In this document: positions 1-7,176 of the stretch, piece by piece
Position numbering within the stretch: the stretch's first letter is position 1
Layout of the letters: each line of letters starts with the position of its first letter
Source of the DNA: an uncultured Clostridia bacterium
GTDB lineage: Bacteria; Bacillota; Clostridia; UMGS1810
DNA length: 64,000 nt
Assembly: GCA_934463165.1 (NCBI GenBank)
Contig: CAKSJG010000013.1
Location: forward strand, 1-64,000
Reading direction: 5' to 3'
Notes under the pieces: generated by a model
Database searches by the model: none
What the model was told of the DNA's origin: nothing
What the model saw: only the letters and a program-made list of their open reading frames with translations
Program-made: the position numbers and the translations under genes

Positions 1-68
1 AATCAAGTCGGCTGAGATTTTTGAAATGATTTGCAGGTTGGTTTTCAAGAAAAAAACGAGGGGTGTCC

Positions 69-93
69 AAGAGGGGAAGGCACATCCCCTCTT
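69..93. other. 9-bp stem hairpin in leading intergenic stretch
   Basis: Perfect 9-bp inverted repeat AAGAGGGGA / TCCCCTCTT around a 7-nt loop. No U-run follows on either strand, so it is not a standard intrinsic terminator. It could be the 3' end of a transcript starting left of the window. The rest of 1-235 shows an open frame running in from the edge (stop at 113-115) that I do not recognise. Confidence 0.4.
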
Positions 94-235
94 GAAAAGA
101 ATGTTATTGATATAATTTATCATTTTATCAGAGATGAAATGCAAATTACACCGATAAATCATAATTTATTTTACCACATCACGGCAATTTTATCAATACC
201 GATTTTGTTATATAATTTACCTTTTTTGTCAAATG

Positions 236-264
236 TTGCACATTTTTAATTTTTGTGGTATAAT
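236..264 (+). promoter_or_regulatory. SigA-type promoter, TTGCAC-17-TATAAT
   Basis: A -35 TTGCAC at 236-241 and a perfect -10 TATAAT at 259-264 are separated by 17 bp. It lies 26 bp upstream of the ATG at 291, so it probably drives the small membrane-anchored protein. Confidence 0.65.
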
Positions 265-290
265 TTAAAAAACAAACTCAGAAAAGCGAG

Positions 291-854
291 ATGAAAATAT
301 TGATTAATTTAAAATCGGACAAAACCAAAAAAATGATTTTTGCATTTCTTATTGCATGTGTTGCGGTGTATTTTGTCTACATTCTTATAACATATATTAT
401 GACGGATAAAACGGGTGAGGTTCAATTGAGCTTTAAAACGGATGAAACAAATATTTTATCAAAGGCCGCAGCAACATATTCTTTGAAAGACGGTAACGGA
501 AGACTGATAATGTCGAGCGGAGAGGAAACCGAAATAAATCCCGATGAAAATCAAAGTTCGGATATGACTGCGGATTCTTCCGCAAAAAAAGAAAAAAAGC
601 TGCCCGACGGAATAATAAGCACACCTGTCAGATTAAAAACCACAGGCGGAAGCGTCGGTGATGTAGAGCTTGAGTTTACATATGATATAAGTCTTATGAG
701 CATAGACAAAAACAGCATTGCGCTTGTGAAAATAAATTCATCCGGAACAAACGAAGAAATAAATTTCAAAAACGATACCGAAAACAACAAAATATCCGCT
801 ACGGCGGATGCTGACGGAACATGGGTTCTGGTAAACAAAAGTATATTTAAATAA
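291..854 (+). CDS. Hypothetical membrane-anchored extracytoplasmic protein
   Basis: A 187-residue protein I cannot assign to a family. Residues about 14-37 form one hydrophobic segment preceded by lysines, consistent with an uncleaved N-terminal anchor and the remainder outside the cell. The middle, about 80-105, is hydrophilic and rich in Asp, Ser and Lys, like a linker. The C-terminal 80 residues alternate polar and hydrophobic residues and may form a small beta-sandwich. The start at 291 follows a clear promoter but has only a weak ribosome site (AAAGCGAG directly before ATG). A later Met before the hydrophobic stretch is possible. It is monocistronic, followed by a terminator. Function unknown. 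Confidence 0.7.
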   Translation: MKILINLKSDKTKKMIFAFLIACVAVYFVYILITYIMTDKTGEVQLSFKTDETNILSKAAATYSLKDGNGRLIMSSGEETEINPDENQSSDMTADSSAKKEKKLPDGIISTPVRLKTTGGSVGDVELEFTYDISLMSIDKNSIALVKINSSGTNEEINFKNDTENNKISATADADGTWVLVNKSIFK

Positions 855-859
855 TTTTT

Positions 860-914
860 AAGCGGGAATTTTGCTGCTTTGATAATAACAAGCATTCTAT
901 ATTCCCGCTTTTTT
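860..914 (+). terminator. Intrinsic terminator after the anchored protein
   Basis: Ten-bp stem AAGCGGGAAT / ATTCCCGCTT with a long 31-nt loop, followed by TTTTTT. It lies just after the stop at 854. The downstream gene is on the opposite strand, so it may also stop transcription from that side. Confidence 0.65.
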
Positions 915-962
915 AGGCACACCGTAACTCTCACGATGCACCCGATACGGTAAGAATAAAAT

Positions 963-1037
963 TTAATCCTTGATTTTGAAAATCTTTTTAAGTATTTTTC
1001 CGAAAAATCCCTGTGCGCTCCATATTACGACTTTCAT
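963..1037 (-). CDS. spoVM: SpoVM-like 24-residue amphipathic sporulation peptide
   Basis: This tiny gene encodes 24 residues starting MKVVIWSAQGFFGKILKK and ending in KIKD. In length, the initial MK, the FFGKILKKIF amphipathic helix with alternating basic and hydrophobic faces, and the charged tail it matches the pattern of SpoVM (26 residues in Bacillus subtilis). That peptide recognises the curved forespore membrane, anchors SpoIVA and inhibits FtsH. The start is set by a good ribosome site, GAAAGAGG, seven bases before ATG. The organism carries a SASP gene in the same window, so sporulation is plausible. One difference from the Bacillus peptide is the lack of the proline near position 9. 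Assignment rests on pattern recognition over a very short sequence; an unrelated small amphipathic peptide cannot be excluded. Confidence 0.65.
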   Translation of the reverse strand: MKVVIWSAQGFFGKILKKIFKIKD

Positions 1038-1064
1038 AACAATACCTCTTTCAAATTGAAATAA

Positions 1065-1217
1065 TTAAAGAAAAATTGCAAGACACAAAAGAGCCAGAAG
1101 TACTCCCTGCACAACAACTATAACTACCGGAGGCATTATAAGTGCAAAAAAGATGCCTGCAACAAATCCAAGTACGCAAAATCCCCAAAGCTTACAAACA
1201 AATTTTTTTAAAAACAC
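1065..1217 (-). CDS. Small two-helix membrane protein next to spoVM
   Basis: A 50-residue ORF starting with GTG at 1217, preceded by GGAGG at 8-nt spacing; an in-frame ATG five codons upstream overlaps that ribosome site and is less likely. After a short basic N-terminus (FLKKFVCKLWG) the peptide is almost wholly hydrophobic, with a proline pair (MPP) at 28-30 between two membrane segments, about 12-27 and 31-50. This suggests a helical hairpin. It ends 27 bp before the spoVM-like start on the same strand, so the two may be co-transcribed. A TATAAT-like hexamer (minus strand, 1249-1254) lies upstream, but the -35 is poor, which would fit a sporulation sigma factor. I recall similar short hydrophobic peptides in Clostridia, but no function. 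Confidence 0.6.
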   Translation of the reverse strand: MFLKKFVCKLWGFCVLGFVAGIFFALIMPPVVIVVVQGVLLALLCLAIFL

Positions 1218-1370
1218 CCTGCACACCTCCATATGTAAACCTATTCTAATTATATGCCGAAAGATTAATTGTGTGATATATTTTTACGTATTTTTTTTAT
1301 CGCTGTTTTCAAAATTCCAATCATGAATAAAAACCATGTTTTTAAGCGCAAATTATGTGTATTTTACATA

Positions 1371-1399
1371 TTGACATATCAGACGGTAAATGTTATTAT
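1371..1399 (+). promoter_or_regulatory. SigA-type promoter of asd-dapA-dapB
   Basis: TTGACA at 1371-1376 and TATTAT at 1394-1399, spacer 17 bp. The leader to the asd ATG is only about 75 nt, too short for a lysine riboswitch, and none is visible. Confidence 0.65.
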
Positions 1400-1481
1400 T
1401 TTGATGTATATATTATAATGGTTGCTGTATATTTGGCTATCGGAGTATTTCAATTTTTTTCAGAAAGGGAATGGTTGTATC

Positions 1482-2489
1482 ATGAAAAAATATAATGTTG
1501 CTGTAGTAGGAGCTACGGGAATGGTCGGAAGAACATTTCTTAAGGTTCTTGAAGAAATGTCACTGCCGGTTGAAAATTACTATCTTTTTGCTTCGGCGCG
1601 TTCTGCCGGTTCAAAAATGGAATTTATGGGCAAGGAATATATCGTTGAAGAATTAAACGAAAATTCATTTGACAGAGGAATTGACATAGCACTCTTTTCG
1701 GCAGGCGGTTCCACAAGTGAAAAATTTGCTCCGATTGCAGCGTCAAAGGGATGCGTTGTTATTGACAACTCAAGCGCATGGAGAATGGACCCCGAGGTTC
1801 CTCTCGTTGTGCCGGAGGTTAATCCGCAGGATATCGAATGGAACAAAGGCATCATAGCTAACCCGAACTGCTCAACAATTCAGGCAATGGTCGCCTTAAA
1901 GCCTCTGCACGATAAATATAAGATAAAAAGAGTAGTTTACTCCACATATCAGGCTGTATCGGGCGCAGGGCTTGCAGGATACAAAGATCTCGAAAACGGT
2001 CTTAAGGGTGAAAAGCCCAAAAAGTTCCCGCATCAGATTGCAGGTAACTGTTTGCCGCATATAGATGTATTTCTTCCTAATGGATATACCAAGGAGGAAA
2101 TGAAAATGGTTAACGAAACGAGAAAAATCCTCGGTGACGATTCGATGAAAATCACCGCAACCACGGTACGCGTACCTGTCTTTAACAGCCACAGCGAATC
2201 AATAAACGTTGAATTTTACAATCCGTTTGACCTTGATGAGCTTAAAGAGGTTCTTAAAAACGCACCGGGCATAATAATAAAGGATGACCCGGAACACGAT
2301 GTATATCCGCTTGCTCTTGATGCAACCGGAACAAACGAAACATATGTCGGAAGAATCAGAAGAGACGAAAGCGTTGAAAACGGCGTAAATCTTTGGGTTG
2401 TTGCCGATAATATCAGAAAAGGAGCTGCCGCAAACGCAGTTCAGATTGCAGAAAAACTCATAAAATATTGGCAGGAAAACGGAAGATAA
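1482..2489 (+). CDS. asd: Aspartate-semialdehyde dehydrogenase
   Basis: This enzyme (335 residues) reduces aspartyl phosphate to aspartate semialdehyde with NADPH, the branch-point step toward diaminopimelate, lysine, threonine and methionine. The N-terminal Rossmann signature GATGMVG is at residues 10-16. The catalytic cysteine is in PNCSTIQ (Cys130), and the acid/base histidine in NSHSE is about His237, in the usual RVPV context. Length fits the Gram-positive asd family. I chose ATG at 1482 because the N-terminus then begins MKKYNVAVVGA, as in homologs, and AGAAAGGGA lies upstream; an in-frame earlier start at 1422 would add a non-conserved extension overlapping the promoter. First gene of asd-dapA-dapB. 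Confidence 0.97.
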   Translation: MKKYNVAVVGATGMVGRTFLKVLEEMSLPVENYYLFASARSAGSKMEFMGKEYIVEELNENSFDRGIDIALFSAGGSTSEKFAPIAASKGCVVIDNSSAWRMDPEVPLVVPEVNPQDIEWNKGIIANPNCSTIQAMVALKPLHDKYKIKRVVYSTYQAVSGAGLAGYKDLENGLKGEKPKKFPHQIAGNCLPHIDVFLPNGYTKEEMKMVNETRKILGDDSMKITATTVRVPVFNSHSESINVEFYNPFDLDELKEVLKNAPGIIIKDDPEHDVYPLALDATGTNETYVGRIRRDESVENGVNLWVVADNIRKGAAANAVQIAEKLIKYWQENGR

Positions 2490-2519
2490 TTTTAACTGTC
2501 TGAAACGGAGGTTTTACTT

Positions 2520-3407
2520 TTGAAGAAAAACGTATTTACGGGCTCCGGTGTTGCACTTGTTACACCGTTTAACGAAAACGGTGTCAATTTTGACGAACTC
2601 GGAAAAATGCTCGACTACCATGTAAATAACGGTACGGATGCCATTATTATTTGCGGCACTACCGGAGAGGCATCAACCATGCCCGATGAAGAGCACTGCT
2701 CGGTTATAAAATATGCGGTGCAAAGAATAAACGGTGCAATACCCGTAATTGCCGGAACAGGCTCAAACGATACTCCTCATGCCGTAAAGCTGTCACAATT
2801 TGCCGAAAATGCCGGCGCGGATGCGATACTTTCGGTTACGCCGTATTACAACAAGGCAACACAGGAAGGTCTTATATGCCATTTTAACAAAATTGCAAAT
2901 TCAATAAACATACCGATGATATTATATAACGTACCGTCAAGAACGGGATGCAACATAAAACCCGAAACGGTGCTAAAGCTTTCGGAAACAGAAAATATTG
3001 TCGGCATTAAAGAAGCAAGCGGAAATCTTTCACAGGCGGCAAAAATTGCGTCTGTCTGTCCGAGTGATTTTACCATGTATTCGGGAAATGACGATCAGGT
3101 TCTCCCGATTCTTTCTCTCGGAGGAAAGGGTGTTATATCGGTGGTTGCAAACATTGCGCCGAAGGATACTCACGATATGGTATATAAATTCCTTGAGGGT
3201 AACCTTGAAGAAGCAATCAGCTTGCAGCTTAAAATGATTGATCTTATCGAGGCTCTCTTCTGTGAGGTTAATCCGATTCCGGTTAAAACCGCGATGAATC
3301 TTCTCGGATGGAATGCCGGAGATTTAAGGCTTCCCCTCACACCGATGAACAGCGCCGATCTTGAAAGACTGAAAACGTCGCTTAAAAATTACGGACTTTT
3401 AAAATAA
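2520..3407 (+). CDS. dapA: 4-hydroxy-tetrahydrodipicolinate synthase
   Basis: Condenses pyruvate with aspartate semialdehyde in the cytoplasm, the committed step to diaminopimelate for peptidoglycan and lysine. The 295-residue TIM-barrel shows the GTTGE motif (about 45-49), the catalytic tyrosine in LYNVPSRTG, and the Schiff-base lysine in VGIKEASGN (Lys164). Translation starts at a TTG codon preceded by CGGAGG with good spacing; no ATG gives a full-length family N-terminus. It is 30 bp after asd and 20 bp before dapB, so the three are one operon. Confidence 0.96.
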   Translation: MKKNVFTGSGVALVTPFNENGVNFDELGKMLDYHVNNGTDAIIICGTTGEASTMPDEEHCSVIKYAVQRINGAIPVIAGTGSNDTPHAVKLSQFAENAGADAILSVTPYYNKATQEGLICHFNKIANSINIPMILYNVPSRTGCNIKPETVLKLSETENIVGIKEASGNLSQAAKIASVCPSDFTMYSGNDDQVLPILSLGGKGVISVVANIAPKDTHDMVYKFLEGNLEEAISLQLKMIDLIEALFCEVNPIPVKTAMNLLGWNAGDLRLPLTPMNSADLERLKTSLKNYGLLK

Positions 3408-3427
3408 ATGATACGGAGTGAAAACTT

Positions 3428-4186
3428 ATGATAAATATTGCACTTTTCGGCTGTAACGGAAAAATGGGTCAGGTTATTGCAAGGCTTCTTTCGGAAGATG
3501 AGGAGGCAAAGGTTTCGTTCGGATTTGATATCAATACCGAACGGAAAAACTCATTTCCCGTGTATTCCGACATATCGGACATTAAGGAAAGCGCCGATGT
3601 TGTGCTTGATTTTTCAAATCCTGCGTCTCTCGGCAGCATAACAGAATACTGCATTTCAAAAAATGTTCCGGCGGTTATAGCAACAACGGGACTCAGCAGC
3701 GATCAGATTTCGGATATTGACAATCTTTCAAAAAAAGTTGCCGTTTTCCGCTCGGCAAATATGTCTGTGGGAATAAATCTTCTGATTAACCTTGTTAAAA
3801 AAGCCGCTGCCGTTTTAGACGGGAAATTTGACATAGAAATTGTTGAAAAACATCACAATCAAAAAATAGACGCGCCCAGCGGAACCGCTCTTATGATAGC
3901 GGACGAAATTTCGGATTCTTTAAAGAATAAACCCGAATATGTTTATGACAGACACAGCATGCGCAAAAAACGCTCCAAAAATGAAATAGGCATTCACAGT
4001 GTCCGCGGAGGAACAATCGTCGGAGAACACGAAGCGATTTTTGCGGGCAATGATGAAATAATAGAAATAAAACACACAGCAATGAGCAAAGAAATATTTG
4101 CCGTCGGCGGAATTAAAGCCGCAAAGTTTTTGGTCGGAAAAAAGCCCGGAATGTATGATATGCATATGCTTATTGATGAAGAATAA
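3428..4186 (+). CDS. dapB: 4-hydroxy-tetrahydrodipicolinate reductase
   Basis: A reductase of 252 residues that uses NAD(P)H to make tetrahydrodipicolinate from the DapA product. The nucleotide-binding loop GCNGKMGQ is at residues 8-15 and the active-site motif HHNQKIDAPSGTA starts at residue 142, giving the conserved His pair and Lys146. The start follows ACGGAGTG. Last gene of asd-dapA-dapB. It is followed within a few bases by the promoter of the SCIFF gene, and I see no clear terminator between them. Diaminopimelate synthesis also feeds dipicolinate for spores, which suits a spore-former. Confidence 0.96.
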   Translation: MINIALFGCNGKMGQVIARLLSEDEEAKVSFGFDINTERKNSFPVYSDISDIKESADVVLDFSNPASLGSITEYCISKNVPAVIATTGLSSDQISDIDNLSKKVAVFRSANMSVGINLLINLVKKAAAVLDGKFDIEIVEKHHNQKIDAPSGTALMIADEISDSLKNKPEYVYDRHSMRKKRSKNEIGIHSVRGGTIVGEHEAIFAGNDEIIEIKHTAMSKEIFAVGGIKAAKFLVGKKPGMYDMHMLIDEE

Positions 4187-4188
4187 CA

Positions 4189-4217
4189 TTGACAATATTT
4201 AAAGTCTGTGATATAAT
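4189..4217 (+). promoter_or_regulatory. Consensus SigA promoter for SCIFF peptide gene
   Basis: Perfect TTGACA (4189-4194) and TATAAT (4212-4217) with a 17-bp spacer, plus an extended -10 (TGTGA just before TATAAT). This is close to the strongest possible vegetative promoter and suits a highly expressed peptide precursor. The -35 overlaps the tail of dapB by only a few bases. Confidence 0.85.
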
Positions 4218-4250
4218 ATGAAAAGATAATTAATTCTGGAGGTTATATAA

Positions 4251-4400
4251 ATGGAACACATTAATACAATTGAAACACGCAACCTTTGCGAAAGCGCAAA
4301 GAACGGCGGATGCGGCGAATGTCAGACATCATGCCAGTCAGCATGCAAAACAAGCTGCGGAATTGCAAATCAGGCTTGTGAAAATGAAGACAACGAATAA
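4251..4400 (+). CDS. scfA: SCIFF ranthipeptide precursor (six cysteines in forty-five)
   Basis: A 49-residue ribosomal peptide precursor. The core GECQTSCQSACKTSC matches the SCIFF family, found almost universally in Clostridia, in which a radical SAM maturase links cysteine sulfurs to neighbouring residues as thioethers. The leader part MEHINTIETRNL also fits the family. Seven cysteines are present here (residues 13, 21, 24, 28, 32, 36 and 43): the six of the family plus, most likely, Cys13. A strong ribosome site (TGGAGG) lies nine bases before ATG. The maturase follows 54 bp downstream past a hairpin. The biological role of SCIFF is not settled; a quorum-type or regulatory role has been proposed for ranthipeptides. 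Confidence 0.95.
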   Translation: MEHINTIETRNLCESAKNGGCGECQTSCQSACKTSCGIANQACENEDNE

Positions 4401-4411
4401 TAAAAACTATG

Positions 4412-4437
4412 ATGCCACCCTTTAGGGCGGCATTTTT
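4412..4437 (+). terminator. Attenuator-like hairpin between SCIFF peptide and maturase
   Basis: ATGCCACCC and GGGCGGCAT form a stem with one mismatch and a 3-nt loop, followed by TTTTT. It sits between scfA and scfB, where partial termination would give much more peptide mRNA than maturase mRNA. Confidence 0.65.
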
Positions 4438-4453
4438 AGCATAGGAGATACAA

Positions 4454-5830
4454 ATGATACATCAATTTAAATTCGGTGGGTATAATATTGTGCTCGATAT
4501 ATGCTCGGGCGCGGTGCACGTTGTGGACGATCTTGCATATGATATTATTTCTTTGTTTGAGACCGAAAGCAGGGAAAACATCATATTAAAGATGAAAGAC
4601 AAATACCCCGATGTTACGGAAGATGAGATCGGATCGTGCTGCGATCAGATTGACAACTTAAAAGCAAATAAAAAGCTGTTTACCGAAGATTCGTTTGAAC
4701 CGATGGCAGGCACGCTTAAAGCAAAAACATCCGGAGTTATAAAAGCTCTGTGCCTGCATATTGCTCACACGTGCAATCTTAACTGCTCATACTGCTTTGC
4801 AAGCCAGGGGAAATACCACGGCGACAGAGCCCTGATGAGCTTTGAAGTCGGCAAGCGCGCGCTTGATTTTCTTGTTGAAAACTCAGGCAAAAGACGCAAT
4901 CTTGAGGTTGACTTTTTCGGCGGTGAGCCGCTGATGAATTTTGACGTGATAAAAAAGCTTGTTTTGTACGCAAGGAGCATCGAAAAAGAAAAAAACAAAA
5001 ACTTTCGTTTTACGCTCACGACAAACGGCGTCCTTGTTGACGATGACGTTATAGATTTTGCCAACAAAGAAATGAGCAACGTTGTTTTAAGCCTTGACGG
5101 CAGGCGTGAGGTTCACGACAGATACCGTGTGGACTACAGCGGACGCGGAAGCTGGGATCTCATAGTGCCGAAATTCCAAAGATTTGTTGAAAAACGCGGC
5201 GGCAAAAATTATTACATGCGCGGAACATTTACCCACGCGAATCCGGATTTTTTGGAAGATATAAAAACAATGCTTGACCTCGGATTCACAGAGCTGAGCA
5301 TGGAGCCCGTTGTAGCTGCTGAGGGCGATCCCGCCGCCCTTACAGAAGAGGACAAACCGATTGTAATGAAGCAATACGAAGACCTGGCTAAGCTCATGCT
5401 TGAGCGCGACAGCGAGGGAAAGCCGTTTACGTTTTATCATTATATGATAGATTTAAAGGGCGGCCCGTGCATATATAAAAGGATATCGGGCTGCGGCTCG
5501 GGAACGGAATACATGGCGGTTACGCCGTGGGGCGATCTGTATCCCTGTCATCAGTTTGTCGGCGACGAGAAATTTAAGTTAGGTAATATTTATGACGGTG
5601 TTACAAATACCGATATTCAAAATGATTTTGCGTCATGCAACGTATATGCACGCGAGGAATGCAAAGACTGTTGGGCAAAGCTTTATTGCTCGGGCGGATG
5701 CGCCGCAAATGCATATCATTCAACAGGATCGGTACGCGGAGTATATAAGTACGGATGCGAGCTTTTCAGAAAAAGAATGGAATGTGCAATAGCCGTTGCG
5801 GTTGCAAGAGAGCTCGGAGGAAGAAAATGA
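4454..5830 (+). CDS. scfB: Radical SAM SCIFF peptide maturase (thioether-forming)
   Basis: A 458-residue radical SAM enzyme that installs thioether crosslinks in the upstream SCIFF peptide. The N-terminal 90 residues look like a peptide-recognition (PqqD/RRE-like) domain. The cluster motif CNLNCSYCF places the three iron-sulfur ligands at Cys107, Cys111 and Cys114, and the GGEPL motif follows. The C-terminal part is a SPASM/twitch-type region with auxiliary-cluster cysteines in ISGCGSG, DLYPCHQ, CKDCW, LYCSGGC and YGCELF, as expected for this family. Its stop overlaps the ATG of the following decarboxylase (ATGA), so those two are translationally coupled. Expression probably depends on read-through of the hairpin after scfA. 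Confidence 0.95.
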   Translation: MIHQFKFGGYNIVLDICSGAVHVVDDLAYDIISLFETESRENIILKMKDKYPDVTEDEIGSCCDQIDNLKANKKLFTEDSFEPMAGTLKAKTSGVIKALCLHIAHTCNLNCSYCFASQGKYHGDRALMSFEVGKRALDFLVENSGKRRNLEVDFFGGEPLMNFDVIKKLVLYARSIEKEKNKNFRFTLTTNGVLVDDDVIDFANKEMSNVVLSLDGRREVHDRYRVDYSGRGSWDLIVPKFQRFVEKRGGKNYYMRGTFTHANPDFLEDIKTMLDLGFTELSMEPVVAAEGDPAALTEEDKPIVMKQYEDLAKLMLERDSEGKPFTFYHYMIDLKGGPCIYKRISGCGSGTEYMAVTPWGDLYPCHQFVGDEKFKLGNIYDGVTNTDIQNDFASCNVYAREECKDCWAKLYCSGGCAANAYHSTGSVRGVYKYGCELFRKRMECAIAVAVARELGGRK

Positions 5831-7155
5831 CAACCCCCATTTACGATTTTGTGAATAAATATGCCGAAAAAAACTGCGTAAGGCTTCATATGCCGGGGCA
5901 TAAGGGCAAAAACGTCATCGGCTGCGAAACGTTTGACATAACCGAGTTCAGCGGTGCGGATGAGCTGTATATGCCGAGCGGCATTATTGCCGAAAGCGAG
6001 AAAAACGCAAGCGCGGTTTTCGGCGCGCAGACATTTTATTCGGCAGGCGGATCAACGCTTTGCATACAGGCGATGCTGTATCTTATAAAAATGCATGCGG
6101 CAACACAAAATAAAAAGGCAAAAATTCTTTCGGGGAGAAATGCACACAAAGCATTTGTTAACGCGGCGGCACTTTTGGATATTGAAATAGGATGGATATA
6201 TCCGAAAAGCGGAGTGTATCACAGCGGCATTGCAGATGCGGACATGGTTGAAAAAGCAATTGAAGCCGAAAAACCGACGGCGGTATACATCACAAGCCCC
6301 GATTACCTCGGAAATATTTCGGATATATCAAAAATTGCAAAGATATGCAGAGAAAATAATGTTATCTCAGCTGTTGACAATGCTCACGGAGCGTATTTAA
6401 AATTTTTGCCGCAATCCGCCCATCCTATTGATTTGGGCGCGGACATATGCTGCGATTCCGCTCACAAAACGCTGCCCGTGCTTACCGGAGGAGCTTATCT
6501 TCACATAGGCGAAAGTGCACCCGGGATATTTTTTGAAAGAGCAAAAGAAGCAATGGCGCTTTTCGGATCAAGCAGTCCGTCTTATCTGATTCTCGAATCT
6601 CTTGACAGATTCAATTCATATGCAAAAAAATATAAAATTAAGCTAAATAGTCTGATATCAGAAATATCGGACATGAAAACGGTTTTAAAAAATCACGGAT
6701 TTGATGTTATCGGCGATGAGCCGACTAAAGTAACCGTAAAAACCAAGACTTTCGGATATACGGGATTTCAAATTGCAAAAATACTTGAAGAAAACGAAAT
6801 ATACACGGAATTTTGCGACAGTGACTTTTTGGTTATGATGTTTTCACCGTCAAACGGCGGTGATGACATCAGACGCACGGAAAATGTTTTGCTGTCCGTC
6901 CGAAAGCGTGACCCGATAAATACCTTTCCCCCGCAGGTGACAAAACCGAAGCGGGAGTTGTCGCCCCATGAGGCAATTTTTGCACAAAGCGAATATGTTG
7001 ATACGGAAAAATGCATCGGAAGAATATGCGCACAAACGGCGGTGAGCTGTCCGCCTGCGGTTCCGATCGTCGTTTGCGGCGAGATTATAGATAAAACTGC
7101 GGCAGAAAGCCTAAAATATTACGGAATAAAAAAATGCAGAGTTATATGCAAATAA
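5827..7155 (+). CDS. Orn/Lys/Arg decarboxylase-family PLP enzyme
   Basis: A 442-residue fold-type I PLP enzyme of the short clostridial/Bacillus branch of the ornithine/lysine/arginine decarboxylases (SpeA/YaaO-like), used in polyamine synthesis. The N-terminal HMPGHKG motif and the PLP-binding lysine in SAHKT (Lys214) are present, as is the GGSTL phosphate-binding region. I chose ATG at 5827 because GGAGGAAGAAA precedes it and the protein then starts MTTPIYDF; an earlier in-frame start would overlap the maturase by 76 bases. Substrate (arginine, lysine or ornithine) cannot be fixed from sequence. The coupling to scfB is ATGA and may simply reflect compact packing. Confidence 0.88.
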   Translation: MTTPIYDFVNKYAEKNCVRLHMPGHKGKNVIGCETFDITEFSGADELYMPSGIIAESEKNASAVFGAQTFYSAGGSTLCIQAMLYLIKMHAATQNKKAKILSGRNAHKAFVNAAALLDIEIGWIYPKSGVYHSGIADADMVEKAIEAEKPTAVYITSPDYLGNISDISKIAKICRENNVISAVDNAHGAYLKFLPQSAHPIDLGADICCDSAHKTLPVLTGGAYLHIGESAPGIFFERAKEAMALFGSSSPSYLILESLDRFNSYAKKYKIKLNSLISEISDMKTVLKNHGFDVIGDEPTKVTVKTKTFGYTGFQIAKILEENEIYTEFCDSDFLVMMFSPSNGGDDIRRTENVLLSVRKRDPINTFPPQVTKPKRELSPHEAIFAQSEYVDTEKCIGRICAQTAVSCPPAVPIVVCGEIIDKTAAESLKYYGIKKCRVICK

Positions 7156-7176
7156 AATATAAACACGGAGGTTAAT

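Noticed and set aside
2..115. Open frame running in from the left edge
   Set aside because: Might be the end of a gene, but 37 codons with no recognisable motif is too little to support a call.
31..249. 72-codon open frame at the left edge
   Set aside because: TTG start without ribosome site, overlaps the hairpin at 69-93 and the promoter at 236-264, and the sequence looks non-coding.
1400..1481. Lysine riboswitch before asd
   Set aside because: The leader is about 80 nt, far shorter than a lysine riboswitch, and no matching sequence elements are visible.
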